Assembly: GCF_036173125.1 (NCBI RefSeq)
Contig: NZ_CP108054.1
Span: 7,779,001-7,843,000, forward strand
DNA: 64,000 nt
Direction of reading: 5' to 3'
From: Streptomyces sp. NBC_00286
GTDB taxonomy: Bacteria > Actinomycetota > Actinomycetes > Streptomycetales > Streptomycetaceae
Numbering within the stretch: position 1 is the stretch's first letter; every line of letters begins with the position of its first letter. Made by a program: the position numbers and the translations under genes. Of this stretch, positions 56,890 to 64,000 are shown in pieces. Below the pieces are notes generated by a model. That model saw only the letters and a program-made list of their open reading frames with translations. It had not been told where the DNA came from and searched no databases.

Positions 56890-58050
56890 ATGGCCGAGAC
56901 CTACATCGTCGAAGCGGTCCGTACGCCCGTCGGGCGGCGCAAAGGGGGCCTGAGCGGGGTGCATCCCGCCGACCTTGGCGCGCATGTGCTGAAGGCTCTC
57001 GTCGCGCGCTGCGGAGTCGACCCGGCCGCTGTCGAGGACGTCGTCTTCGGCTGTCTGGACACCGTGGGGCCGCAGGCCGGTGATATCGCGAGGACGTGCT
57101 GGCTGGCGGCCGGACTGCCCGAGGAGGTGCCGGGCGTGACGGTCGACCGGCAGTGCGGTTCGTCGCAGCAGGCCGTGCACTTCGCCGCGCAGGGTGTGCT
57201 GTCCGGCACGCAGGACCTGGTGGTCGCGGGCGGGGTCCAGAACATGACGCAGGTCCCCATCGGCTTCGCCTCCGGGCGGGCCACCGCTCCGCTGGGGCTC
57301 ACGGAGGGGCCGTTCGCGGGAAGCGAGGGGTGGCGGGCCCGGTACGGGGACCAGCCGGTCAACCAGTTCGTCGGCGCCGAGATGATCGCCGCCAAGTGGG
57401 GCATCAGCCGCCTCGACCAGGAGGAGTTCGCGCTGCGGTCCCATCAGCGGGCTCTCGGGGCGATCGACGAAGGCCGCTTCGCGCGCGAGACCGTGCCGTA
57501 CGGCGACGTCACGGTCGACGAAGGGCCGCGCCGGGACACCTCACTGGAGAAGATGGCGGGCCTGAAGCCGGTCATCGACGGCGGCACCATCACCGCGGCC
57601 TGTTCCTCCCAGGTCTCCGACGGTGCCGCCGCGATGCTGCTGGCCTCCGAGCGGGCGGTACGCGAACACGGCCTGACGCCCCGCGCGCGCGTGCACCACC
57701 TCTCCGTACGAGGCGAGGACCCGATCCGCATGCTCACGGCCCCGATCCCGGCCACCGCACACGCCCTCAAGAAGACCGGCCTGACCATCGACGACATCGA
57801 CCTCGTGGAGATCAACGAAGCCTTCGCCCCCGTCGTCCTGGCCTGGCTGAAGGAGACGGGCGCGGATCCGGCAAAGGTCAACGTCAACGGAGGCGCGATC
57901 GCCCTCGGCCACCCGCTGGGCGCGACCGGCGTCAAGCTGATGACGACGCTGCTGCACGAACTGGAGCGCACGGGAGGCCGGTTCGGCCTGCAGACGATGT
58001 GCGAGGGGGGCGGTCAGGCGAACGTGACGATCATCGAACGGCTCTCTTGA
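56890..58050 (+). CDS. fadA6: Thiolase, FadA6-like
   Basis: A 386-residue type-II thiolase that cleaves 3-ketoacyl-CoA. Catalytic residues are Cys in VTVDRQCGSSQQAVHFAAQG, His in GGAIALGHPLGATGVKLM, and Cys in MCEGGGQANVTI; NEAFAPVVLAWLKE is conserved. FadA6 handles the later thiolysis steps after ring C opening. It lies 82 bp after kstR2 on the same strand, and the gap contains degenerate CGAACYGGAYCGAC-like repeats. Confidence 0.85.
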   Translation: MAETYIVEAVRTPVGRRKGGLSGVHPADLGAHVLKALVARCGVDPAAVEDVVFGCLDTVGPQAGDIARTCWLAAGLPEEVPGVTVDRQCGSSQQAVHFAAQGVLSGTQDLVVAGGVQNMTQVPIGFASGRATAPLGLTEGPFAGSEGWRARYGDQPVNQFVGAEMIAAKWGISRLDQEEFALRSHQRALGAIDEGRFARETVPYGDVTVDEGPRRDTSLEKMAGLKPVIDGGTITAACSSQVSDGAAAMLLASERAVREHGLTPRARVHHLSVRGEDPIRMLTAPIPATAHALKKTGLTIDDIDLVEINEAFAPVVLAWLKETGADPAKVNVNGGAIALGHPLGATGVKLMTTLLHELERTGGRFGLQTMCEGGGQANVTIIERLS

Positions 58051-58051
58051 T

Positions 58052-58321
58052 TCAGAGGGAGCGGTACACGTCGCGCCGGTTGCCGACCTTGACGACGAGA
58101 ATGATGAGCTGGCCGTCGTCGATGCAGTAAGCCACGCGGAAGTCACCGACGCGCAACCGGTACAGGTCATCGTGGCCGGAGAGCTTCTTCACGTCGGCGT
58201 CGTCGCGGTACGGATCGTCGCCGAGCCGCGTGAGCGCAGTGAGGATGCGCATGGCGCTGGTTCGGTCGATGGTCCGGAGTTGGCGCTGGGCGGTGGCCGT
58301 GAATCGGAACGCGTACTTCAC
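58052..58321 (-). CDS. relE: RelE/ParE-family toxin
   Basis: An 89-residue RelE-type mRNA-interferase toxin. MKYAFRFTATAQRQLRTIDR is the N-terminal pattern, LGDDPYRDDADVKKLSGHDD the loop, and LYRLRVGDFRVAYCIDDGQL the core with catalytic Arg/Tyr candidates. GTG starts inside the antitoxin stop (GTGA). It ends one base from the fadA6 stop on the opposite strand. It looks intact. Confidence 0.9.
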   Translation of the reverse strand: MKYAFRFTATAQRQLRTIDRTSAMRILTALTRLGDDPYRDDADVKKLSGHDDLYRLRVGDFRVAYCIDDGQLIILVVKVGNRRDVYRSL

Positions 58322-58584
58322 GCGGCGCCCCGGTCGTCGGTCTCGCTGAACAGATCCGCAAGGACCTCGGCCATGCTCACCGTGGACTCGTCGAGGTGCT
58401 GGAGCGCTTCGCGGGCCAGCAGTTCGTCTGCCGCGTCCTCAAGCGCGTCGTAATCCGGCATGGGCACGAGCGCGGCGACCGGGGTGCCATTGCGAGTGAT
58501 CACGGTCGCCTCGCCTGCCTCGGCCTTGTCGAGGATCGAGGCGAACCCTGCACGGGCTTCGCGAATGCTCTTGGTCTCGGACAT
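58318..58584 (-). CDS. Phd/YefM-family antitoxin
   Basis: An 88-residue antitoxin from ATG 58584. The N-terminal DNA-binding domain reads KSIREARAGFASILDKAEAG and VITRNGTPVAALVPMPDYDA; the acidic, disordered C-terminus (STVSMAEVLADLFSETDDRG) would bind the toxin. It precedes and overlaps relE, the usual order, and probably autoregulates the pair. Confidence 0.9.
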   Translation of the reverse strand: MSETKSIREARAGFASILDKAEAGEATVITRNGTPVAALVPMPDYDALEDAADELLAREALQHLDESTVSMAEVLADLFSETDDRGAA

Positions 58585-58616
58585 ACCTCGAGTGTACGCG
58601 GTGGCGTGTACAACGG

Positions 58617-59669
58617 TCACCGATCGGCCATAGCCAGCTCCTGAAGCACCCCCTCCGCCTCCGTCATCACGCGTTCCACCAGCTCCGCGCACGACGGCAG
58701 GTCCTCGATCACGCCGGCCACCTGGCCCGATGCCATCACCCCCAGATCCGTACGCCCCTCGACCATCGACGCGCGCAGCAGCATCGGCGTGTTCGCGGCG
58801 AGCAGGACCTGGCCCCAGGACAGGTTCTTGCCGTGCTTCATGGCGAGACCGTCGCGGATCAGCGCGGGCCAGGTGAGGCCGGAGAGCTTGCGGAACGTGG
58901 CGGCTCGGCGCACTGCCCGCGCCAGGGATCTTGTACGGCCCGCTCCCTCAAGGGAGTTGACCAGGTCCGTGCGGAGCATGCGGTGGGGCAGTCCGTCCAC
59001 TTCCCTCGTCACCGTGACGTCCTTGACCGTCGCCGTCAGGTACTCGGCCTTCACGGCGTCCGGGACCGTGGAGTCCGAGGTGAGCAGGAAGCGGGTGCCC
59101 ATCGCGATGCCCGCCGCGCCGTACGCGAGCGCCGCGACCAGGCCCCGGCCGTCGAAGAAGCCGCCCGCTGCCACGACCGGTATCTCCACCGCGTCCACGA
59201 CCTGCGGCAACAGCACCGTCGTCGCCACCTCGCCCGTGTGCCCGCCGCCCTCGCCGCCCTGCACGATCACCGCGTCGGCGCCCCAGGCCGCGACCTTCTC
59301 GGCATGGCGGCGGGCCCCTACGGACGGGATGACGACGACACCCGCGTCCTTCAGCTCGGTGATCAGCTCACGGGAAGGCGCGAGCGCGAACGAGGCGACC
59401 TTCACGCCCTCGTCGATGATGATCCGCACCCGGTCGTGGGCATCGCCCGCGTCCGCCCGCAGGTTCACACCGAACGGCGCGTCCGTACGGGACTTGACCT
59501 CCCGGACGGCCCTCCTCAGCTCCTCCAGGCCCATGGTCGCGGAGGCCAGGATCCCCAGAGCGCCCGCGTTCGCGGAGGCGGAGACCAGCCGGGGGCCCGC
59601 GACCCAGCCCATACCGGTCTGCACGATCGGGTGGCGTACCCCGACGAGTTTCGTCAGCGTGGTCTCCAT
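58617..59669 (-). CDS. ipdC: Nitronate-monooxygenase-fold oxidoreductase, IpdC-like
   Basis: A 350-residue FMN-dependent TIM-barrel protein: VGVRHPIVQTGMGWVAGPRL, APFGVNLRADAGD, WGADAVIVQGGEGGGHTGEV, and IPVVAAGGFFDGRGLVAALA. Position (ipdA-ipdB-ipdC order, TGATG overlap with ipdB) and length agree with IpdC (Rv3553), which acts on HIP-derived CoA thioesters before ring C opening. Classical nitronate monooxygenase activity is possible but less likely in this setting. Confidence 0.82.
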   Translation of the reverse strand: METTLTKLVGVRHPIVQTGMGWVAGPRLVSASANAGALGILASATMGLEELRRAVREVKSRTDAPFGVNLRADAGDAHDRVRIIIDEGVKVASFALAPSRELITELKDAGVVVIPSVGARRHAEKVAAWGADAVIVQGGEGGGHTGEVATTVLLPQVVDAVEIPVVAAGGFFDGRGLVAALAYGAAGIAMGTRFLLTSDSTVPDAVKAEYLTATVKDVTVTREVDGLPHRMLRTDLVNSLEGAGRTRSLARAVRRAATFRKLSGLTWPALIRDGLAMKHGKNLSWGQVLLAANTPMLLRASMVEGRTDLGVMASGQVAGVIEDLPSCAELVERVMTEAEGVLQELAMADR

Positions 59670-60430
59670 CAGCTCCTGACCTCACGGTTGCGCAGCCCCT
59701 GCGGGTCGAGCACCTCGCGTATCAACTCCAGCTCCTCCCCAGTGGGTCCGCGGGTGTACGGCACCTCCTCGGGAACCGTCAGCTCGAAGCCCGTCGCCTC
59801 CCTGACCTCCTCGACCGTCACCCCGGGATGCAGCGAGGCGAGCCGCATCGAGCGGTCCGGGGTCGCGAAGTCGAACACACCGAGGTTGGAGACGACCCGC
59901 GGTATGCGGTGGTAGCGGCTCGCCGTGGGACCGGCCGCCGCGGCGCTGTCGTACCCCACCCCGCAGATCATGTCGACCTTCTCGACGAAGACCCGGGTGG
60001 AGTGCCTGGGGACCCAGTAACTGACCGGATTGTTGAGGGTGTTGACCGGCGCGCCCCGCACCCCGAGAAGCTGCCGCGCGGGCCGCTCCCAGTCGCCTAT
60101 GCAGGAGATGTTCTGGTTGCCGAACCGGTCTATCTGGCTGGCGCCCATCATCACGTGGCGTCGGCCGCCGGTGACCATCGTGAGGTGCTGCCGGTACGGC
60201 AGCCAGCCCTCCACGGTACCGTCCGGGCCGACCAGCATCGCCTCGCCGTCGGTGAGGAGCAGGTCCGGGGCGAAGGTCAGCCTGGCGAGCCGGGCGCCGA
60301 CCGACGGGACGGCACCCATGGGGCTGGCCAGCACCTCGCCGTTGTCCCGCCAGGCCTCGGCGCAGGCGATCACGCAGTACTCGGCCCGCGTGACGTCGCT
60401 CAGTACCTCGCTGCTCCGTACCTCGCTCAT
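59669..60430 (-). CDS. ipdB: COCHEA-CoA hydrolase beta subunit, IpdB-like
   Basis: A 253-residue CoA-transferase-fold subunit from ATG 60430. Signs: CVIACAEAWRDNGEVLASPM, GARLARLTFAPDLLLTDGEA, GGRRHVMMGASQIDRFGNQN, and VSNLGVFDFATPDRSMRLAS. IpdAB opens the last steroid ring by C-C hydrolysis rather than CoA transfer. It shares TGATG junctions with both ipdA and ipdC, so the subunits are co-translated. Confidence 0.85.
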   Translation of the reverse strand: MSEVRSSEVLSDVTRAEYCVIACAEAWRDNGEVLASPMGAVPSVGARLARLTFAPDLLLTDGEAMLVGPDGTVEGWLPYRQHLTMVTGGRRHVMMGASQIDRFGNQNISCIGDWERPARQLLGVRGAPVNTLNNPVSYWVPRHSTRVFVEKVDMICGVGYDSAAAAGPTASRYHRIPRVVSNLGVFDFATPDRSMRLASLHPGVTVEEVREATGFELTVPEEVPYTRGPTGEELELIREVLDPQGLRNREVRS

Positions 60431-61299
60431 CAGCGCTCCTCGTTCGACGCATGCCAGGCTTGTACGGCCGTCTGGTAGTCCTTCTCGCCCCCGTGCAGGA
60501 ACCGCTCGGCGAACTCCGGCCAGGGCGTGGTCGCGTACAGCCGCTGGAAGTCCTCGTCCCGGTCGTAGTCGGGTGCGCAGGACGTGAAGTGCGCCCCGTT
60601 CGGGGCCTCTACGACGCCGGTCACGCTGTGCCGTTTGATCAGCAGCGTCTGCGGGGCGGCCTCCTTCGTCAGCTCGGCCGTGTCGACGATGCGCTCGCAG
60701 GAGACATACGCGGTGTCGGCCGCCTCGCAGAACAGGTCGTCGAAGTACGGATCCGGGCCCAGGTACTGCCCGTTGCCGACCCGGTCCGCTCGGTTCACAT
60801 GGACCAGCGCGGCGTCCATGCGCAGGGCGGGCATGGCGACGAACGTCTCCTGGAGTCCCGTCGATGCGTCCTCGTACGGTGAAGTGACCGTCCGCAGCCC
60901 GGGGTTGACCCGCATCACGTCCGAGCCGAGGCCGGCCCGCACCGGTATGAAGGGCAGCCGGTTCGCGGCGGCGTGCAGGCCCCACATGAACATCGCCTCG
61001 TCGATCTCCATCAGTTCGAGAGCACCGCTCTCGCGCGCCGAGCGGTAGTGCGGTTCGAGGGGGATCGAGTCGAGGGTCGCGAAGGCGGCGACCAGTTTCC
61101 GTATCCGCCCGGCGGCCGCGAGCATGCCGACGTCCGGACCGCCGTACGAGACGACTGTGAGATCGGTGATCCCGGAACGGAGCAGTGCTCTCACCAGTGC
61201 CATCGGCTTGCGGCGTGACCCCCAGCCGCCGATGCCGATGGTCATCCCGCTCTCCAGACGGCCGACGACCTCCTCCGCCGACATGGTCTTGTCGCTCAC
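60430..61299 (-). CDS. ipdA: COCHEA-CoA hydrolase alpha subunit, IpdA-like
   Basis: A 289-residue CoA-transferase-fold subunit from GTG 61299, after GGAGGACCG. Signs: MTIGIGGWGSRRKPMALVRA, LTVVSYGGPDVGMLAAAGRI, and DEAMFMWGLHAAANRLPFIP, plus VNRADRVGNGQYLGPDPYFD. With IpdB it hydrolyses COCHEA-CoA. Its start overlaps the echA20-like stop as GTGA. Confidence 0.85.
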   Translation of the reverse strand: MSDKTMSAEEVVGRLESGMTIGIGGWGSRRKPMALVRALLRSGITDLTVVSYGGPDVGMLAAAGRIRKLVAAFATLDSIPLEPHYRSARESGALELMEIDEAMFMWGLHAAANRLPFIPVRAGLGSDVMRVNPGLRTVTSPYEDASTGLQETFVAMPALRMDAALVHVNRADRVGNGQYLGPDPYFDDLFCEAADTAYVSCERIVDTAELTKEAAPQTLLIKRHSVTGVVEAPNGAHFTSCAPDYDRDEDFQRLYATTPWPEFAERFLHGGEKDYQTAVQAWHASNEER

Positions 61300-62123
61300 C
61301 GGTCCTCCTCTCCAGATGTCTCCTGGCCGAATGTGCTCCGGACCCGGTCCGCCACTCCGCTGAGGCCCGCCTCGAAGGTGAAGCCCTGCTCGAAGCGGTA
61401 GCTGCGGCGTACGTCGACGGGGTCGATGCCGTTGATGGCGGACTTGGCGAGCCGGATCAGCTGTCCGTCTTTGGCCGCGATCTCCCGCGCCAACTCCAGG
61501 GCGGCGTCGAGGACTTCGGCACGCGGCACGACCCGCCACACCGAACCGTGCGCGTGCAGCTCGGCCGCCGTGGCCGTACGCGAGGTGTAGTACAGCGCCC
61601 GCATCAGGTGCTGTGGCACGAGGCGCGCCAGATGCGTGGCCGCGCCCAGTGCGCCCCGGTCCAGCTCGGGCAGCCCGAACGTGGCGTCGTCGCTCGCCAC
61701 GATCGCGTCCGCGTTCCCCACGAGACCGATGCCGCCGCCCAGGCAGAAGCCCCGTACGGCCGCCACCACGGGCACCTCGCACTCGTACACCGCGGCGAAC
61801 GCCTCGGCGCAGCCGCGGTTGGCGCCTATCAGCGCACCATGGCCCGTCGCGCCCCGCCGACCGTCCCGCTGCCGTCCGTCTCTCTCCTGCCCGTCGTGCT
61901 CCTGCCCGTCCTGCTCCCGCTGTATCTCCTTGATGTCGACACCGGCGTTGAACCCCCGCCCCTCGGCGGTCAGCACTACACAGCGGATCTCGGGGTCGCG
62001 GCCCGCCGTGCGCACGGCGTCGGCCAGGTCGAACCAGCCGTGCACCGGAAGCGCGTTCACGGGCGGGAAGTCGACCGTGACGACGGAAATCCCCTTCTCC
62101 GGGGACGAGGTGGAGACACCCAT
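61296..62123 (-). CDS. echA20: Enoyl-CoA hydratase-fold hydrolase, EchA20-like
   Basis: A 275-residue crotonase-fold protein from ATG 62123. Signs: GISVVTVDFPPVNALPVHGW, LTAEGRGFNAGVDIKEIQRE, CEVPVVAAVRGFCLGGGIGL, and GLPELDRGALGAATHLARLV. These match what I recall of EchA20, which opens steroid ring D. Residues ~71-96 are a low-complexity DGQEH/DGQER/DGRQR insert coded by ~15-nt repeats, absent from the mycobacterial protein as I remember it. The KstR2-like site lies 22 bp upstream. Confidence 0.85.
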   Translation of the reverse strand: MGVSTSSPEKGISVVTVDFPPVNALPVHGWFDLADAVRTAGRDPEIRCVVLTAEGRGFNAGVDIKEIQREQDGQEHDGQERDGRQRDGRRGATGHGALIGANRGCAEAFAAVYECEVPVVAAVRGFCLGGGIGLVGNADAIVASDDATFGLPELDRGALGAATHLARLVPQHLMRALYYTSRTATAAELHAHGSVWRVVPRAEVLDAALELAREIAAKDGQLIRLAKSAINGIDPVDVRRSYRFEQGFTFEAGLSGVADRVRSTFGQETSGEEDR

Positions 62124-62144
62124 GCGCGCATCAGCTACCTTTCC

Positions 62145-62161
62145 ACCAAACATTTGTTAGG
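62145..62161. promoter_or_regulatory. KstR2-like operator, echA20/SDR divergent promoter
   Basis: ACCAAACATTTGTTAGG shares 16 of 17 bases with the inverted copy of the site at 55355-55374. Against AnCAAGnnCTTGnT it has two symmetric changes. It lies between the echA20-like start (62123) and the SDR start (62211), where a repressor could control both transcripts. Confidence 0.75.
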
Positions 62162-62210
62162 TTCGATCTGATGTGAAGGTAACAGCGATTGCCGACCAGC
62201 GGGAGGCCCT

Positions 62211-63002
62211 GTGGATAACCGGGAGGACAGCCGGCAGGACAAGCGACTCGTGGTGGTCACCGGCGGAACCCGCGGCGTCGGCGCCGGGATCGCCCGGGCG
62301 TTCGCAGAGGCCGGTGCCGAGGTCGTGGCCTGCGCCCGCAGACCCCCCGAAATACCGGTCGAGGGAGTCGAGTTCATGCCCCTCGACGTGCGCGACCCGG
62401 CGGCCGTGCGCGCCTTCTTCGACGCGCTACCTCGCCTCGATGTCCTGGTCAACAACGCGGGCGGCGCCCCGTACCGGCTGCTCGACCGGGCGGACGCCGC
62501 CGAGCGGCACGCGCGCGTGATCGAGCTCAACCTCACCGCACCGCTGACCGTGTCCCTGGCGGCGTACGAACATCTCAAACGTGCCCGGGGCTCGATCGTG
62601 ATGATCGGCAGCGTCGGCGGGACCCGGCCCTCTCCCGGTACGGCGGCCTACGGAGCGGCCAAGGCCGGCCTGGAGAATCTGGCCCGGTCGATGGCCGTGG
62701 AGTGGGCGCCGGACGTCCGCGTCAACACGCTGGTCGTCGGGATGGTCCGCACCGAACTGTCCCACCTCCACTACGGGGACGATGAGGGCATCGCGTCCGT
62801 GGCCCGCACGGTCCCTCTGGGCCGCCTCGCCGCTCCCTCGGACATCGGCGAAGCGGCCGTGTTCCTCGCCTCGGACGCCGCCGCGTACATCACCGGCGCC
62901 AGCCTGCTCGTGCACGGCGGGGGAGAGCGGCCCGCCTTCCTGGACGCGGCGACGGTCAACAAGGCCGCGACTGCCAACAAGAGGGTCAATAAGGGGAGTT
63001 GA
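62211..63002 (+). CDS. SDR of the steroid cluster (Rv3549c-like)
   Basis: A 263-residue SDR with VVVTGGTRGVGAGIARAFAE, VNNAGGAPYRLLDRADAAER, and the active site GSVGGTRPSPGTAAYGAAKA. The start ATAACCGG region gives GTG 62211 (VDNREDSRQ). The C-terminal ~20 residues are an Asn/Lys/Ala-rich tail. It lies where mycobacteria have Rv3549c, divergent from echA20. The substrate within HIP breakdown is unassigned. Confidence 0.82.
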   Translation: MDNREDSRQDKRLVVVTGGTRGVGAGIARAFAEAGAEVVACARRPPEIPVEGVEFMPLDVRDPAAVRAFFDALPRLDVLVNNAGGAPYRLLDRADAAERHARVIELNLTAPLTVSLAAYEHLKRARGSIVMIGSVGGTRPSPGTAAYGAAKAGLENLARSMAVEWAPDVRVNTLVVGMVRTELSHLHYGDDEGIASVARTVPLGRLAAPSDIGEAAVFLASDAAAYITGASLLVHGGGERPAFLDAATVNKAATANKRVNKGS

Positions 63003-63003
63003 G

Positions 63004-63915
63004 ATGACCGGAATCTGTTGCGGCCGGGTAGTGATCGTCACCGGGGCGGGACGGGGCCTCGGGCGGGCGCATGCCCTCGCCTTCGCGGCCGAGGGGGCGC
63101 GGGTCGTCGTCAACGACCTCGGTGTCGGGCTCGACGGAGCGCCCGGGCCGGACAGCCCGGCCGCGCTTGTCGTCGAGGAGATCCGGGCGGGCGGAGGGGA
63201 GGCCGTCGCGCATGGCGGGGACGTCGCCACGCGCGCGGGCGCCGAGTCGCTGATCGCGGCGGCGCTCGATGCGTTCGGGCGGCTCGACACGCTCGTCAAC
63301 AACGCCGGGTTTCTGCGCGACCGGATGCTTGTGAATCTCGACGAGGACGACTGGGACGCTGTTGTGCGCGTCCACCTGAAGGGGCACTTTCTGCCGCTTC
63401 AGCAGGCCGCCGCGCACTGGCGGGCGGAGGCGAAGGCCGGGCGTACGCCTGAGGCGCGCGTCGTCAACACCAGCTCCGGAGCGGGGCTGTTGGGGTCGGT
63501 CGGGCAGGGCAACTACAGCGCGGCGAAGGCGGGCATCGTCGGGCTCACGCTGGTGGCTGCCGCCGAGATGGGCCGCTATGGAGTGCAGGTCAACGCCATC
63601 GCGCCGGCCGCGCGTACGCGGATGACGGAGCGGGCCTTCGCCGACACGATGGCGGCGCCGGAGCCTGGCACTGGCTTCGACGCCATGGCGCCCGAGAACG
63701 TCTCGCCGCTCGTCGTCTGGCTCGGCTCGGCCGCGTGCGTCGGGGTGACTGGGCGGGTCTTTGAGGCGGAGGGTGGGCGGATCACTGTCATGGAGGGATG
63801 GCGGGCTGGGCCGACCGCGGACAATGGGGCGCGGTGGACGCCGGCCGAGGCGGGGGATGCGGCTCGCAAGTTGCTTGCGGGGGCGGAGGTGCCGGGGGCT
63901 GTGTACGGGGCGTGA
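63004..63915 (+). CDS. SDR of the steroid cluster (Rv3548c-like)
   Basis: A 303-residue SDR starting one base after the previous stop, behind AAGGGGAG. Cofactor motif VIVTGAGRGLGRAHALAFAA; VVVNDLGVGLDGAPGPDSPA; active site NTSSGAGLLGSVGQGNYSAA with K following. The ~300-residue length and NDLGVGLDG motif resemble the dehydrogenase module of multifunctional beta-oxidation enzymes, so it may oxidise a 3-hydroxyacyl-CoA. Positionally equivalent to Rv3548c. Confidence 0.83.
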   Translation: MTGICCGRVVIVTGAGRGLGRAHALAFAAEGARVVVNDLGVGLDGAPGPDSPAALVVEEIRAGGGEAVAHGGDVATRAGAESLIAAALDAFGRLDTLVNNAGFLRDRMLVNLDEDDWDAVVRVHLKGHFLPLQQAAAHWRAEAKAGRTPEARVVNTSSGAGLLGSVGQGNYSAAKAGIVGLTLVAAAEMGRYGVQVNAIAPAARTRMTERAFADTMAAPEPGTGFDAMAPENVSPLVVWLGSAACVGVTGRVFEAEGGRITVMEGWRAGPTADNGARWTPAEAGDAARKLLAGAEVPGAVYGA

Positions 63916-63939
63916 GCGCTCCGCTGGGGGCGGTTTTTG

Positions 63940-63986
63940 GCTGCGGGTTGAGTGTGGCTGGTCGCGCAGTTCCCCGCGCCCCTTGG
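63940..63986 (+). repeat. Streptomyces intergenic repeat (GGCTGGTCGCG family), copy 3
   Basis: It reads CTGCGGGTTGAGTGTGGCTG then GTCGCGCAGTTCCCCGCGCC and CCTTGGG. It has the common GCAGTTCCCCGCGCCCCT core in place of the palindrome carried by copies at 18592 and 24401. It follows the last SDR gene. Confidence 0.8.
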
Positions 63987-64000
63987 GTGGTTGGTGGGTG

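Noticed and set aside
53146..63915. Prophage or integrative element carrying the steroid genes
   Set aside because: No integrase, tRNA gene or direct repeats were seen at either side within the window; transfer remains possible but is not shown.

Overview
The window is GC-rich with dense coding, frequent GTG starts, ATGA/GTGA stop-start overlaps and conserved actinobacterial neighbourhoods. Everything points to a Streptomyces chromosome. From memory, the order lspA - rluD - dnaE - his - trp - lgt - gltBD - chitosanase matches the core region of S. coelicolor around SCO2075 to SCO2024. No rRNA, tRNA, CRISPR array, integrase or biosynthetic gene cluster was recognised.

Layout, left to right. 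2-4022: a 5'-truncated DksA-type zinc-finger gene with a histone-H1-like Lys/Ala tail, then lspA, an rluD-type pseudouridine synthase, a GNAT acetyltransferase and an SDR. 4044-6358: a solitary TnpB-type (IS605 accessory, RuvC/zinc-ribbon) gene with structured flanks and no TnpA. 6350-13000: mscS, a dienelactone-hydrolase-like protein, a Tat-exported PhoD phosphatase, a membrane thioredoxin-fold protein, a membrane protein and a DUF2252 protein. 13261-21380: dnaE, a 58-residue basic protein, an NYN protein, an ABC exporter pair and a DUF2567-like protein. 21411-21912: a block of Streptomyces interspersed repeats, ending in the terminator of a 24-codon ribosomal protein bL37 gene. 22033-26196: ybaK, a LON-domain protein and two poorly characterised proteins.

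26317-41889 holds the histidine and tryptophan genes. hisD-C-B, a small membrane protein, hisH-priA-ridA-hisF form one tightly overlapping operon. hisI then runs 11 nt ahead of trpE. Three small membrane-protein genes follow, then trpC-trpM-trpB-trpA, a second thioredoxin-fold protein and lgt. No trpF is present, and PriA (HisA/TrpF) would cover both steps. 42082-49230 holds a VIT1-like transporter and gltBD, with GlnR-like motifs upstream of gltB.

49318-49750 is a head-to-head pair of the interspersed repeats, followed by a GH46 chitosanase, a VWA protein and an orphan cytochrome b.

The most striking accessory part is 53146-63915. It is a gene set for opening steroid rings C and D (hexahydroindane-propionate, HIP, catabolism): ipdE2-ipdE1, ipdF-kstR2-fadA6, ipdC-ipdB-ipdA-echA20 and two SDRs. 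The order matches, as I recall it, the M. tuberculosis Rv3548c-Rv3560c region. Each of the two divergent promoters carries a KstR2-like palindrome. A RelE/Phd toxin-antitoxin pair sits between fadA6 and ipdC, about where fdxB lies in mycobacteria.

Limits: product names rest on reading motifs and remembered family sequences. No similarity search, structure prediction or promoter scoring was run.
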